NCBI GenBank assembly: GCA_001303785.1
Contig: LJUJ01000009.1
Span: 1-43,568, forward strand
Direction: 5' to 3'
Length of the DNA stretch: 43,568 bases
From: Caldifarciminota bacterium SM23_42
Lineage (GTDB): Bacteria > Hydrothermota > Tepidihabitantia > SM23-42
How positions within the stretch are numbered: position 1 is the stretch's first letter; every line of letters begins with the position of its first letter. The notes under the pieces are model-generated. The model worked only from the letters and a program-made list of their open reading frames with translations, searched no databases and had not been told where the DNA came from. The position numbers were made by a program, and so were the translations under genes. Shown one piece after another: positions 34,439 to 41,943 of this stretch.

Positions 34439-35524
34439 TCAGAGAATCTTCTTAAGCGTTTTAATCAACTTTCTATTCTGTTTTTCGGTGCCAATGGTGA
34501 TGCGCAAGGCATTAGGGAAACCATATTCTTTGATGGTTCGGGCAATTATGCCATGCCTCTGAAGGGATTCGAAAACCGTCAGACTATCTTTGTTGAAATC
34601 AACGAAAACGAAATTCCCGTATGTAGGGACATAAAAGAGTCCCAACTTCTCATAGGCATCATAGAGAAATTCTTTACCTGCCTCGTTTATCTTACGACCA
34701 TTTTCCACGTGTTCATAATCATCGAGTGCAGCTAGCCCGGCATGTTGTGAGATCCTATTTACATTGAACGAGATTCTCAACTTCATTAAGTTGGAGATGA
34801 TTTCACTATTGGCAAAACCATAGCCCAGTCTCGCACCAGCAAGTCCGTATATTTTCGAAAAAGTACGTAGAATTACTATGTTCTTTCCTTCATAAAGATA
34901 TTTCGATGAGTCTGGATAGTCAGGGTGATTAATATACTCATAGTATGCCTCGTCCAATATTACGAGAATGTTTTCAGGAATTTGCTTCAAGAATTTATCA
35001 ATTTCGTCTTTGGTTACCATTGTTCCTGTGGGGTTGATAGGGTTATCAATGAAGATCAGCTTGGTATTGCTTTTCACAGCATCAAGCATTGCCTTTAGAT
35101 CATGGGCATAATTCTTTTGGGGTACTTCGATTAGTTCTCCGGCTGCGATCTTTACTGCTATCTTGTACCAGATAAACGAACCTTTACTCACAATCGCACT
35201 GTGTCCAGGTCCAAGATAGGCCAGGGTTATGAGTGGCAGGATTTCGACTGACCCATTGCCGACAATTGTATTTTCCTGTTTGAAATTAGTTCTTTCAGCC
35301 AATTTTCTCCTCAGGTAGAAGCAGTTATCGTCTGGGTAAAGGAAGGATTCATTCAGCGCTTCCTTCATTGCCCGCAGCGCGAGAGGAGAAGTACCCAGCG
35401 GATTTTCGTTAGATGCTAATTTGATTATTTCGCCTTTCAAATTGAGTTCTCTGATAACCTCTTCAATGGGTTTCCCAGGTTTGTATGGTCTGATTTTTCT
35501 TACGAAATCTCTTGCTTCAATCAT
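34439..35524 (-). CDS. hisC: Histidinol-phosphate aminotransferase-like PLP enzyme
   Basis: This is a fold-type-I aminotransferase of the HisC family, 361 aa from the ATG at 35524. I prefer this start over an ATG six codons upstream because the promoter -10 box ends 7 nt before it. Visible features are LASNENPLGTSPLA, the substrate-cofactor residues NGSVEILPL, DNPINPTG, VILDEAYYEY (Asp and Tyr contacts of PLP), the Schiff-base lysine in RTFSKIYGLAGARLGYG, and the final NALRITIGT with its carboxylate-binding Arg. No other his genes are nearby, so it may instead act on aromatic or other amino acids. Confidence 0.85.
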   Translation of the reverse strand: MIEARDFVRKIRPYKPGKPIEEVIRELNLKGEIIKLASNENPLGTSPLALRAMKEALNESFLYPDDNCFYLRRKLAERTNFKQENTIVGNGSVEILPLITLAYLGPGHSAIVSKGSFIWYKIAVKIAAGELIEVPQKNYAHDLKAMLDAVKSNTKLIFIDNPINPTGTMVTKDEIDKFLKQIPENILVILDEAYYEYINHPDYPDSSKYLYEGKNIVILRTFSKIYGLAGARLGYGFANSEIISNLMKLRISFNVNRISQHAGLAALDDYEHVENGRKINEAGKEFLYDAYEKLGLFYVPTYGNFVFVDFNKDSLTVFESLQRHGIIARTIKEYGFPNALRITIGTEKQNRKLIKTLKKIL

Positions 35525-35531
35525 GCTTAGA

Positions 35532-35559
35532 AGTATATCCATAATCTTCGAAAATGCAA
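35532..35559 (-). promoter_or_regulatory. hisC promoter, TTGCAT-16-TATACT
   Basis: On the minus strand the -35-like box is at 35559-35554 and the -10 box at 35537-35532, 7 nt from the ATG at 35524. The arrangement is the same as for ftsE and the LpoA-like gene, with no Shine-Dalgarno sequence. Confidence 0.65.
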
Positions 35560-35633
35560 GTATAAATTCGTTCAGTTTCTTTTCGACTCAGCGTAAAGAA
35601 CGACATACTAATCATAAACGTCGGCTACTCTTG

Positions 35634-35661
35634 TTGACAAGGCAGCATAAATGGATAGACT
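35634..35661 (+). promoter_or_regulatory. Lyase gene promoter, TTGACA-16-TAGACT, long leader
   Basis: The perfect -35 box is at 35634-35639 and a -10-like TAGACT at 35656-35661. The transcript would have a leader of about 177 nt before the lyase ATG at 35845, unusually long for this window. Confidence 0.55.
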
Positions 35662-35688
35662 AGTATCATTCTGAATCCAGCTATAAGG

Positions 35689-35748
35689 ATGACAAAAATT
35701 ACAGCGCCAGGTGTGATGAAGGTGCTTTATCGCCGTTGGATATTGTAG
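35689..35748 (+). CDS. Possible 19-codon leader peptide
   Basis: The ATG at 35689 opens a 19-codon frame ending at TAG 35746-35748. The C-terminal part reads LYRRWIL, containing one Tyr and one Trp. It lies in the long leader of an aromatic-amino-acid lyase gene, a position that recalls TnaC of tryptophanase operons. The Shine-Dalgarno is poor (AAGG touches the ATG). A frame this short can occur by chance, so this is a candidate only. Confidence 0.3.
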   Translation: MTKITAPGVMKVLYRRWIL

Positions 35749-35771
35749 GCATAAGATGAGAATTTGCGGTG

Positions 35772-35798
35772 TGACTACTTGTCGTTATATCGTAGTCA
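35772..35798 (+). promoter_or_regulatory. Leader hairpin before the lyase gene
   Basis: Arms TGACTAC (35772-35778) and GTAGTCA (35792-35798) pair perfectly over 7 bp with a 13-nt loop. No U-run follows directly. It could be an antiterminator or stability element. Confidence 0.4.
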
Positions 35799-35844
35799 TA
35801 ATAAGACCTATTTGGGCAATTATGCAATAAAAGGAGAATTCACC

Positions 35845-38589
35845 ATGCTACATAAATTGTCCGCAGAGCCACACAAGACGAAAATTATTCAGAAATTACC
35901 ACTGACGACATATCAGCAGCGTCTAAAGCATCTAAAAAACGTATACTATAACACATTTAACTTGCGTTCTGATAGAGTGACCTTTGATTTGACAAGCAAC
36001 GGCACGTCAGCTATGTCGCAGGGACAGCTTTCTGGTATTTTAATTGGTGACGAGGCATATGCAGGCAGCAGAAATTTCTTATTGTTGGAAAGTGTTGTGA
36101 AAAAGATCTTAGGTCACACCATGATTATTCCAACCCACAATATTTTGGGTGCAAAGAAATTGATTGCGAAAGTGTTGAGGAAGAACAATGGCGTGATATT
36201 AACAAACAGCACATTGGTTGAGAATATTTTTCACGACAATCAGATGAAAAATATCAATGTCAAAGAAACGGTTCCCTTAAGTAATGTAGAACCCGCAGGG
36301 TTCACTGGTTCTATTGATATAGATAGGCTCAATAAGTCGATTAGCGAGTATAGTCCCGATGGTATAGCTTTTATTCTGATTGAGACTTGTCCTCCTTCTT
36401 CACACAGCCAGCCCTTTTCTCTGAAAAATTTGAGAGACACGTGTAACATTGCCAAAAAGCACCAGATACTTACTGTACTGGACATTTCATTTATTGTTGA
36501 GAATGCGGCGTTTATTATCAACTTTGAAAACAGCAGTAGTGAAGAATCAGTTGGCAAATTAGTGAAAGAAATGGTAAGTGAGGTAGATATTACCATAATG
36601 AATGCAGCTGAGGATTGCCGGTCCAATGTCGGTGGTTTCATAACCACAAATCTGAAAGACCTTGCCGAGAAGCTGAAAAACCAGGTCGTCGTATATGAAG
36701 GATTGCATACATACGGCGGCATGGCAGGGCGAACTATGGAAATCGTAGCGCGTGGTTTGCAGGAGATGGTTGACGAACGGTCTATCAGCTGGAAAGTGGC
36801 TCAGATTGACCGCTTGTACCAGCAACTAAGAGAGAAGCGTGTACCATGTATAAGGGGAGGGAACGGCATTTATCTTCGAGTGAAAAATTTCTTGCCTCAC
36901 CTTAAATCTGAAGAATATCCAATATTCGCACTGTCATCTGCGCTGTACCTGGCCGGTGGACTAAGGACTACTATCGACGCGAAGTATGAAGAATTGATGA
37001 AATCAGAAAAATCCCAAACGCTTGGATGTGAGATACCGTGGGATTCCTTTACAGACCAACATCTAGATCATATCGCCAGGGCGATTATCGATCTACACGA
37101 AAACCGGAATAGGATACAGGGCTTGAGAGCGTCGACCGTCGGGCTGTGGACTGATGAGTTCAAGTTCAAAACCAAAGATGAAGATCGACCTCTCTGTCCA
37201 GTAATGAGTGAGCTCGAAGAGCATAATTTTGAGCCTTGGAAGATTGTTGCTATTGAACATATCGGCTTTACTAACCGGAGACACAGGGAAAATGCGGCAA
37301 AAGAAGCAGGCTATAACACGTTTCTACTTAAATCCGAAGATGTGGGTATTGATGCCTTGACCGACAGTGGAACATCGGCGATGTCCCTTGAACAGTGGTC
37401 CAAGATGTTCATGGCCCATGAGACACCATACTTCAGTAAGGATTACGAAGAATTCATTGCGGCCGTTAGAGAAGTCTTTGGGTATGAATATGTAATGCCA
37501 ACCCATCAGGGACGTGCTGCCGAACATATTTGTTCACAAACATTGATTAAAGACGGAGATAGTGTTCCGGGGAACATGTACTTCACCACCACCAAGCTTC
37601 ATCAGGAATTGGCTGGCGGGCAATTTGTTGATGCTATTGTTGATGATGCACATGATCCTGATAGTACTTTTGAGTGGAAGGGAAACGTTGATCTAAACAA
37701 GATAGCAGATTTGATCAAAAAGGTTGGGTCTGACCGCGTTCCCTATCTAAGTTTCGAAACTTGTGTTAACATGGCCGGCGGGCAGCCCGCATCTATGGAC
37801 AATATGCGAGAGGTCTACGAGTTTTGCGGAAAACATGGCATATTGGTTCTCTTTGATGCAACCCGATGTGCTGAAAATGCTTATTTCATTAGAAAGAAGG
37901 ACCCGCGATACAAGGGCACCGCGATTAGGGACATACTCCGAGAGATGATGTCATATGGCGACGGGTGTACGGTTAGTAGTAAGAAAGACTGTTTGGTGAA
38001 TATATGTGGATTCTTTGCGGTTAACGATCGTAAAATTTTCGAGAGGGCACAGAACTTGCTGCGAATCTACGAAGGCACGTATACTACTGGTGGCTTATCG
38101 TGTCAGGATTTGTCAGCACATACCCAAGGTGTGAAAGAGATGCTGGACTATAACTATATCCGTGCAAGAGTTGAACAGACGCAGTACCTCGGCAACAAGT
38201 TGATCGAGGCAGGCATTCCCATCGTCAGACCGCCAGGGAGTCATGCTATCTTTCTAAATGCAAGGAAGTTTTTTGACCATCTGGATCAGGATGAATACCC
38301 CGCCCAAGTGCTTGCCATTGAAATATTCATAGAAGCCGGGATTAGAACCATGGAACGGGGTAACGTCTCAAAAGGAAGAGACCATGTCACGGGCAAGAAT
38401 TACCGGCCTAACCTTGAACTAGTGAGAATCACCCTGCCACGAAGGGTCTATACTAATTCGCATATGGATGTTATTGTGGATGCAATTAAGAATGTATACA
38501 AGAAGCGACATGCTACAAAAGGATTGAGATTTGTATATGAACCAAAAGAGTTGAGATTTTTCCAGGGGCGTTTCGAATATATTTCTTGA
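35845..38589 (+). CDS. Double tyrosine phenol-lyase-like protein: degenerate N-terminal copy fused to an intact C-terminal copy
   Basis: Start ATG 35845 has AAGGAG upstream (914 aa); usual lyases are about 460. The C-terminal half (about 464-914) has all the catalytic features of tyrosine phenol-lyase/tryptophanase: GNMYFTTT, PLP-contacting Asp671 and Arg674 in FDATRCAENAYFI, Schiff-base Lys714 in SSKKDC, and Arg838 in MERG. By spacing to the carboxylate-binding Arg861, Arg838 equals Arg381 of tyrosine phenol-lyase, which tryptophanase lacks, so tyrosine phenol-lyase activity is more likely. The N-terminal half (about 25-440) aligns along its length but reads NAAEDC at the lysine site (Glu256) and LDISFIVENAAFI at the Asp/Arg site. 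It is probably inactive and structural or regulatory. Confidence 0.88.
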   Translation: MLHKLSAEPHKTKIIQKLPLTTYQQRLKHLKNVYYNTFNLRSDRVTFDLTSNGTSAMSQGQLSGILIGDEAYAGSRNFLLLESVVKKILGHTMIIPTHNILGAKKLIAKVLRKNNGVILTNSTLVENIFHDNQMKNINVKETVPLSNVEPAGFTGSIDIDRLNKSISEYSPDGIAFILIETCPPSSHSQPFSLKNLRDTCNIAKKHQILTVLDISFIVENAAFIINFENSSSEESVGKLVKEMVSEVDITIMNAAEDCRSNVGGFITTNLKDLAEKLKNQVVVYEGLHTYGGMAGRTMEIVARGLQEMVDERSISWKVAQIDRLYQQLREKRVPCIRGGNGIYLRVKNFLPHLKSEEYPIFALSSALYLAGGLRTTIDAKYEELMKSEKSQTLGCEIPWDSFTDQHLDHIARAIIDLHENRNRIQGLRASTVGLWTDEFKFKTKDEDRPLCPVMSELEEHNFEPWKIVAIEHIGFTNRRHRENAAKEAGYNTFLLKSEDVGIDALTDSGTSAMSLEQWSKMFMAHETPYFSKDYEEFIAAVREVFGYEYVMPTHQGRAAEHICSQTLIKDGDSVPGNMYFTTTKLHQELAGGQFVDAIVDDAHDPDSTFEWKGNVDLNKIADLIKKVGSDRVPYLSFETCVNMAGGQPASMDNMREVYEFCGKHGILVLFDATRCAENAYFIRKKDPRYKGTAIRDILREMMSYGDGCTVSSKKDCLVNICGFFAVNDRKIFERAQNLLRIYEGTYTTGGLSCQDLSAHTQGVKEMLDYNYIRARVEQTQYLGNKLIEAGIPIVRPPGSHAIFLNARKFFDHLDQDEYPAQVLAIEIFIEAGIRTMERGNVSKGRDHVTGKNYRPNLELVRITLPRRVYTNSHMDVIVDAIKNVYKKRHATKGLRFVYEPKELRFFQGRFEYIS

Positions 38590-38717
38590 TGACGATAGGA
38601 AGCTAAGAAACACTGGTTAGTCTTCAAAGAATAGATACATTGAATCATTTGAGACAGTTTGATTTTGGCTTCTGCTCATAATGTTCATGTCGTTAGACAA
38701 TTTCTAGGAGGTGTAGC

Positions 38718-39704
38718 ATGACCAAGTTGCTATCGAAAGACGATGTGATGAGTGTTCTTGACATGGAGGACACGATCACAGTCCTTGAAAATGCATTCTC
38801 TGACTTGGCAACCGAAAATGCGGTGATGCCGCAACGAACCCCGATCACTTCACCCGACCACAATGGATTGGCGCTATTCATGCCGGCATACCTCAAGGGT
38901 ATGGGTGCGCTTGGTGCCAAGGTCGTGACCGTGTACAAGCAAAATCCTGCCAAATATAAGATGCCCACCGTACTCGGTACGATCATTCTGCTGGAGGAGA
39001 AGACGGGTGCGCCCATTGCGGTCATGGACGGTGGGTATCTTACGGCGATGCGTACGGGCGGCGTTGCCGGACTTGCCACTAAAATACTCGCTGCCAAGGA
39101 TGCTAAGGTTCACACCCTAATTGGTACGGGCGGAATGGCCAGGACACACGCTTGGGCGGTTGATTGTGCACGTAAGATTGAGAAATTGTATATCTATTCG
39201 ATCGATCCAATTGAAAGCCGCGAAGCGTTCCGCGATTCGCTGAAAGATATCATCAGTTGTGAGATCCTGCTGGCTAATGAGCCTGCTCAGGCGGTCAAAG
39301 AAGCGGATATCGTGACGATCATCACGAGTGCCAAAGACCCGGTTGTGAACGGTGATTGGTTTAAGCCGGGCACGCATATTAACGGCATTGGTTCACATGC
39401 TCCAGCAATGAGGGAACTGGATTCGAAGACGGTCATGAAGTCGAAGGTGGTCTGCGACCTCGTCGATGCTTGTAAGGCAGAAGCAGGTGATTTCATCATT
39501 CCGGTCGAAGCTGGTGAATGGAGTTGGGACAATGTTCACGGCTCACTGGGCGATGTCATTACCGGTAAGATACCAGGCCGTGAAAACGATGATGAGATCA
39601 CCCTGTTCAAGAGCGTTGGACTGGCGATTCAGGATATCTCAACTGCGTTTCATGTCTACAACAAGGCGGTTGAAATGGGGGTCGGCTCGGATTTTAGCTT
39701 TTGA
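38718..39704 (+). CDS. Ornithine cyclodeaminase/alanine dehydrogenase family (mu-crystallin fold)
   Basis: This NAD(P)-dependent enzyme belongs to the OCD/Mu-crystallin family, 328 aa. AGGAGG precedes the ATG. The substrate-side Lys is in GALGAKVVTVY, the nucleotide-binding loop is GTGGMARTHAWA, and the catalytic Asp is in KSVGLAIQDIS near the C-terminus. The family includes ornithine cyclodeaminase (ornithine to proline and ammonia), archaeal-type alanine dehydrogenase and imine reductases, and I cannot separate them here. Its position 128 nt after a lyase that forms pyruvate and ammonia makes alanine formation from those products attractive, but this is inference. Confidence 0.87.
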   Translation: MTKLLSKDDVMSVLDMEDTITVLENAFSDLATENAVMPQRTPITSPDHNGLALFMPAYLKGMGALGAKVVTVYKQNPAKYKMPTVLGTIILLEEKTGAPIAVMDGGYLTAMRTGGVAGLATKILAAKDAKVHTLIGTGGMARTHAWAVDCARKIEKLYIYSIDPIESREAFRDSLKDIISCEILLANEPAQAVKEADIVTIITSAKDPVVNGDWFKPGTHINGIGSHAPAMRELDSKTVMKSKVVCDLVDACKAEAGDFIIPVEAGEWSWDNVHGSLGDVITGKIPGRENDDEITLFKSVGLAIQDISTAFHVYNKAVEMGVGSDFSF

Positions 39705-39817
39705 TGCCCGGGCTTGTCGTTCTACTTTCGACGCAAAGATCATTTCTTTACGCGAAAAGGTTAAAAATGTTATGCCTGTCCCCAAGCAGCTTCAAATAAG
39801 TGATAAGGAGGTAGATT

Positions 39818-40012
39818 ATGAAGACGAGTATATTCTGGATTTTTGGCGTACTTCAAAGCCTATCATTGGGAGTAATACTATTTCTGTTATTCCGGGCGCT
39901 GAATTCGATCAAAGGGGCAAGTGTTATTGGCTTGGATACTCAAATCTTGTTGAGCATTTCTTTTCCTTTATTTCTCTTAATTGTGGAATACCATATTTAT
40001 AGAAAGAGATGA
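39818..40012 (+). CDS. Small two-helix membrane protein
   Basis: The 64-aa protein has a helix at about 4-26 (IFWIFGVLQSLSLGVILFLLF), a short polar loop (RALNSIKGASVIGLDT) and a second helix ending YHIYRKR. AAGGAGG seven bases before the ATG makes it a convincing gene despite its size. I do not recognise a family. It lies 113 nt after the cyclodeaminase gene and may share its transcript. Confidence 0.7.
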   Translation: MKTSIFWIFGVLQSLSLGVILFLLFRALNSIKGASVIGLDTQILLSISFPLFLLIVEYHIYRKR

Positions 40013-40106
40013 TTACAATATTGGACTTGCTTCAAGGATAGGAGAAAAGATAGCGATGCAATGACATCATTGAGACGAAGTTTTCGTAATTGATGGAGAC
40101 GAGTCA

Positions 40107-40135
40107 TTGACAAGAATAAATAATTAACATATAAT
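40107..40135 (+). promoter_or_regulatory. Consensus promoter TTGACA-17-TATAAT upstream of the Erm-type gene
   Basis: The boxes are perfect at 40107-40112 and 40130-40135. The -10 box ends five bases before an ATG at 40141, the same geometry as the leaderless genes here. That ATG opens only a six-residue frame. The methylase start lies 187 nt further on. Confidence 0.8.
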
Positions 40136-40140
40136 ACAAC

Positions 40141-40161
40141 ATGTTTATAATGATTCGATAA
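40141..40161 (+). CDS. Putative leaderless leader peptide MFIMIR
   Basis: This frame has six codons and a TAA stop, at the exact position a leaderless start should occupy after the promoter. Erm genes are classically controlled by short leader peptides at which drug-bound ribosomes stall, followed by competing hairpins. Here hairpins follow from 40165. The peptide's short, bulky sequence also recalls macrolide-resistance E-peptides. There is no direct proof of translation. Confidence 0.45.
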   Translation: MFIMIR

Positions 40162-40164
40162 TCA

Positions 40165-40206
40165 CTCGGTCCGCCATGTGCAGCGGACAATAAATAATGC
40201 ACCGAG
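40165..40206 (+). promoter_or_regulatory. Leader hairpin with alternative pairings
   Basis: GTCCGC (40169-40174) pairs with GCGGAC (40183-40188) around an 8-nt loop. An outer CTCGG (40165-40169) can pair with CCGAG (40202-40206), sharing one base, so the two pairings compete slightly. It starts 3 nt after the leader stop codon. Confidence 0.6.
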
Positions 40207-40261
40207 GAAAAGGCTTTTGACAGCCAATTTCTCACACCCTTAATAATAGCAAAAAACCATA

Positions 40262-40300
40262 GCGATAGGTCGTTTACCGGGTTGGTAAAAATCGCCTTTT
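40262..40300 (+). terminator. Attenuator-like hairpin before the Erm-type gene
   Basis: Inner arms TTTACC (40273-40278) and GGTAAA (40284-40289) and outer arms GCGAT (40262-40266) and ATCGC (40291-40295) form a two-tier hairpin. CCTTTT follows directly. The U-run is short, so a termination signal is possible but not certain. Confidence 0.5.
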
Positions 40301-40327
40301 ATGTTGTGCCTATTGGAGAACTGTGCA

Positions 40328-41110
40328 ATGCTTGTAAATAAGCGAAAATCATTGGGTCAAAATTTCTTGACGAAATCTCATTTAGCAGCGTCGTTGCTGG
40401 ATGAAAGTTCGATTAGCATAGAGGATATCGTATACGAGATGGGTCCAGGCACGGGCATGTTAACAAAAGAGTTGGGTAAGAGAACTAGGAAGGTAATCGC
40501 TATTGAAAAGGATTATGATCTGTTTAGGACCTTAAAGAAGAAATTCCGACTCAACGATAATGTTGTTTTATATAATGCCGATTTCTTGAAATTCAAGATC
40601 AACGAATCCTGTTACAAGATCTTTGCGAATATTCCATTTAACATAACGACAGCTGTTATTAGAAAAATAGTCTATGCCGCAAAACCGCCAGTAGAAGCAT
40701 ATCTTATAGTACAGAAGGAAGCTGCCGAGAAATTCATTGGTGCACCGAAAACCACCCAGTCTTCGGTATTAGTAAAACCATGGTTTAGGCTAAAGATAAT
40801 CTGGTCTTTTAAAAGAACCGATTTCTCACCAGTTCCGAGTGTGTGTGTCGTTATGCTGCACATCGAGAAAAGGGCTACTTCCTTAATTTCGCCAAGGGAC
40901 CGTCACATCTATGAAAGATTCATTAGATGTGGTTTCGGTGCGTCGAGGAAAAACTTGAAACTGAACTACAAAAACATCTTCAGTCATAACCAATGGAAAA
41001 AAATATCACGTGATCTTGAGTTTTCTGTTCGTGCGAAGCCGTCGGAATTACGCTTTAGACAGTGGCTAGGTCTGTATGTATTTTTCAAAAGAAATATATA
41101 CAGGTATTAA
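40328..41110 (+). CDS. Erm-type 23S rRNA (adenine-N6)-methyltransferase
   Basis: This SAM-dependent enzyme is of the KsgA/Erm family, 260 aa from the ATG at 40328 (GGAG about ten bases upstream). It has LGQNFL at the start, SAM motif EMGPGTG (37-43), the acidic IAIEKD strand, and the catalytic N-I-P-F at 101-104 in IFANIPFNITTAVIRKIV. The middle and C-terminal parts (AYLIVQKEAAEKFIGAP, FKRTDFSPVPSVCVVMLHIEKR) match the actinobacterial Erm pattern rather than KsgA. Such enzymes methylate A2058 and give macrolide-lincosamide-streptogramin B resistance. The long leader with leader peptide and hairpins suggests inducible control. Horizontal transfer is possible but not shown. Confidence 0.85.
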   Translation: MLVNKRKSLGQNFLTKSHLAASLLDESSISIEDIVYEMGPGTGMLTKELGKRTRKVIAIEKDYDLFRTLKKKFRLNDNVVLYNADFLKFKINESCYKIFANIPFNITTAVIRKIVYAAKPPVEAYLIVQKEAAEKFIGAPKTTQSSVLVKPWFRLKIIWSFKRTDFSPVPSVCVVMLHIEKRATSLISPRDRHIYERFIRCGFGASRKNLKLNYKNIFSHNQWKKISRDLEFSVRAKPSELRFRQWLGLYVFFKRNIYRY

Positions 41111-41179
41111 CAATGACAGCGGTGTTTACATAATTCTCGACTAGATGATTTTTTCCTTTCTGCGATCAACGAAATCCTA

Positions 41180-41208
41180 TTGACTCAAGTGCATAAAATG
41201 ACTATATT
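41180..41208 (+). promoter_or_regulatory. TonB-domain gene promoter, TTGACT-17-TATATT, leaderless
   Basis: The -35 box is at 41180-41185 and the -10 box at 41203-41208. Five bases separate it from the GTG at 41214. There is no Shine-Dalgarno sequence. Confidence 0.78.
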
Positions 41209-41213
41209 TTTGT

Positions 41214-41939
41214 GTGAAATTCGTTATAATTGTTATGTTCTTCGCGCTGATTGTATCCTGCGCAGTGAGAAGAGAAGCTGTTGTCCCCGTATTATTGGAT
41301 TACGAATTATATTATCCTGACGAAGCGAGAAGACAGGGAATGGAGGGTACGGTCTATGTCCGGGTGTTGGTGAACCGAAGCGGCAAGGCAGAAGAAGTTG
41401 TCATCGCAAAGTCGTCCGGGAGTTATTTGTTGGACTCGGCTGCGGTGCGTACTGCCAAGACTTTTACGTTTTCACCCGCGATGAAGGGCGATGAGGCATT
41501 GAAGGCGTGGGTAAGGGTGCCGATTGAATTCAAATTTATTGACATAGACTATGACCAGTGGCTCGCCGAGGTTGAAGTCATGCAACGAAGAATCGAGAAG
41601 AGGTATGACGACGATGCGATCGAGGATCTGTATGATTTATATAGACAAATGATTTTCTCATCCGGAGAGTCTCCAGATTTTGAAATCAACGAATATATCA
41701 GAGCAGTGGTTGTTGAGCGTGCAGCACTTATATGGCAAGGTTATTGGGCGGTTTATCCGGCTCGTGTTGTGCTGTATGTCGATATCATAATTCGTTATCC
41801 GGACTCGTTCACGGCCTTGAAAGCGCGGGCAGATCTTGGGAAATATCTTGAGCTAGAAGAGATCGCCATGCGCCACATACTCGGTTCTGACCGAGCCGAT
41901 ACACTTGTCACTCGAATAACTGAGGCGATTGAGTACTGA
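41214..41939 (+). CDS. Lipoprotein with a TonB C-terminal domain directly after the lipobox
   Basis: The 241-aa protein starts at GTG with a lipoprotein signal MKFVIIVMFFALIVSC (lipobox IVSC, Cys16). Residues about 25-110 form a TonB-type C-terminal domain: P-x-x-A-R-x-x-x-x-E-G-T-V-Y-V-R-V, SGSYLLDSAAVRTAKTFTFSPA and V-P-I-E-F-K-F. The remainder is helical, with TPR-like features. Classical TonB has an inner-membrane helix and a proline-rich linker before this domain, and both are missing here. The protein probably sits at a membrane surface and contacts partners without energy transduction. Confidence 0.82.
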   Translation: MKFVIIVMFFALIVSCAVRREAVVPVLLDYELYYPDEARRQGMEGTVYVRVLVNRSGKAEEVVIAKSSGSYLLDSAAVRTAKTFTFSPAMKGDEALKAWVRVPIEFKFIDIDYDQWLAEVEVMQRRIEKRYDDDAIEDLYDLYRQMIFSSGESPDFEINEYIRAVVVERAALIWQGYWAVYPARVVLYVDIIIRYPDSFTALKARADLGKYLELEEIAMRHILGSDRADTLVTRITEAIEY

Positions 41940-41943
41940 AACA

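Larger units (their letters stand above)
40013..40327. other. AT-rich leader region of the rRNA methylase gene
   Basis: There is no ordinary gene in these 315 bases. They hold a consensus promoter, a seven-codon leader frame and two strong hairpins, described separately. Confidence 0.6.

Noticed and set aside
35764-35844. Upstream ATG for the double lyase
   Set aside because: There is no ribosome binding site before it. AAGGAG stands correctly before the ATG at 35845, and the extra residues overlap the leader hairpin.
35760-35844. Known riboswitch in the lyase leader
   Set aside because: I found no conserved core of the common riboswitch classes, only one simple hairpin.
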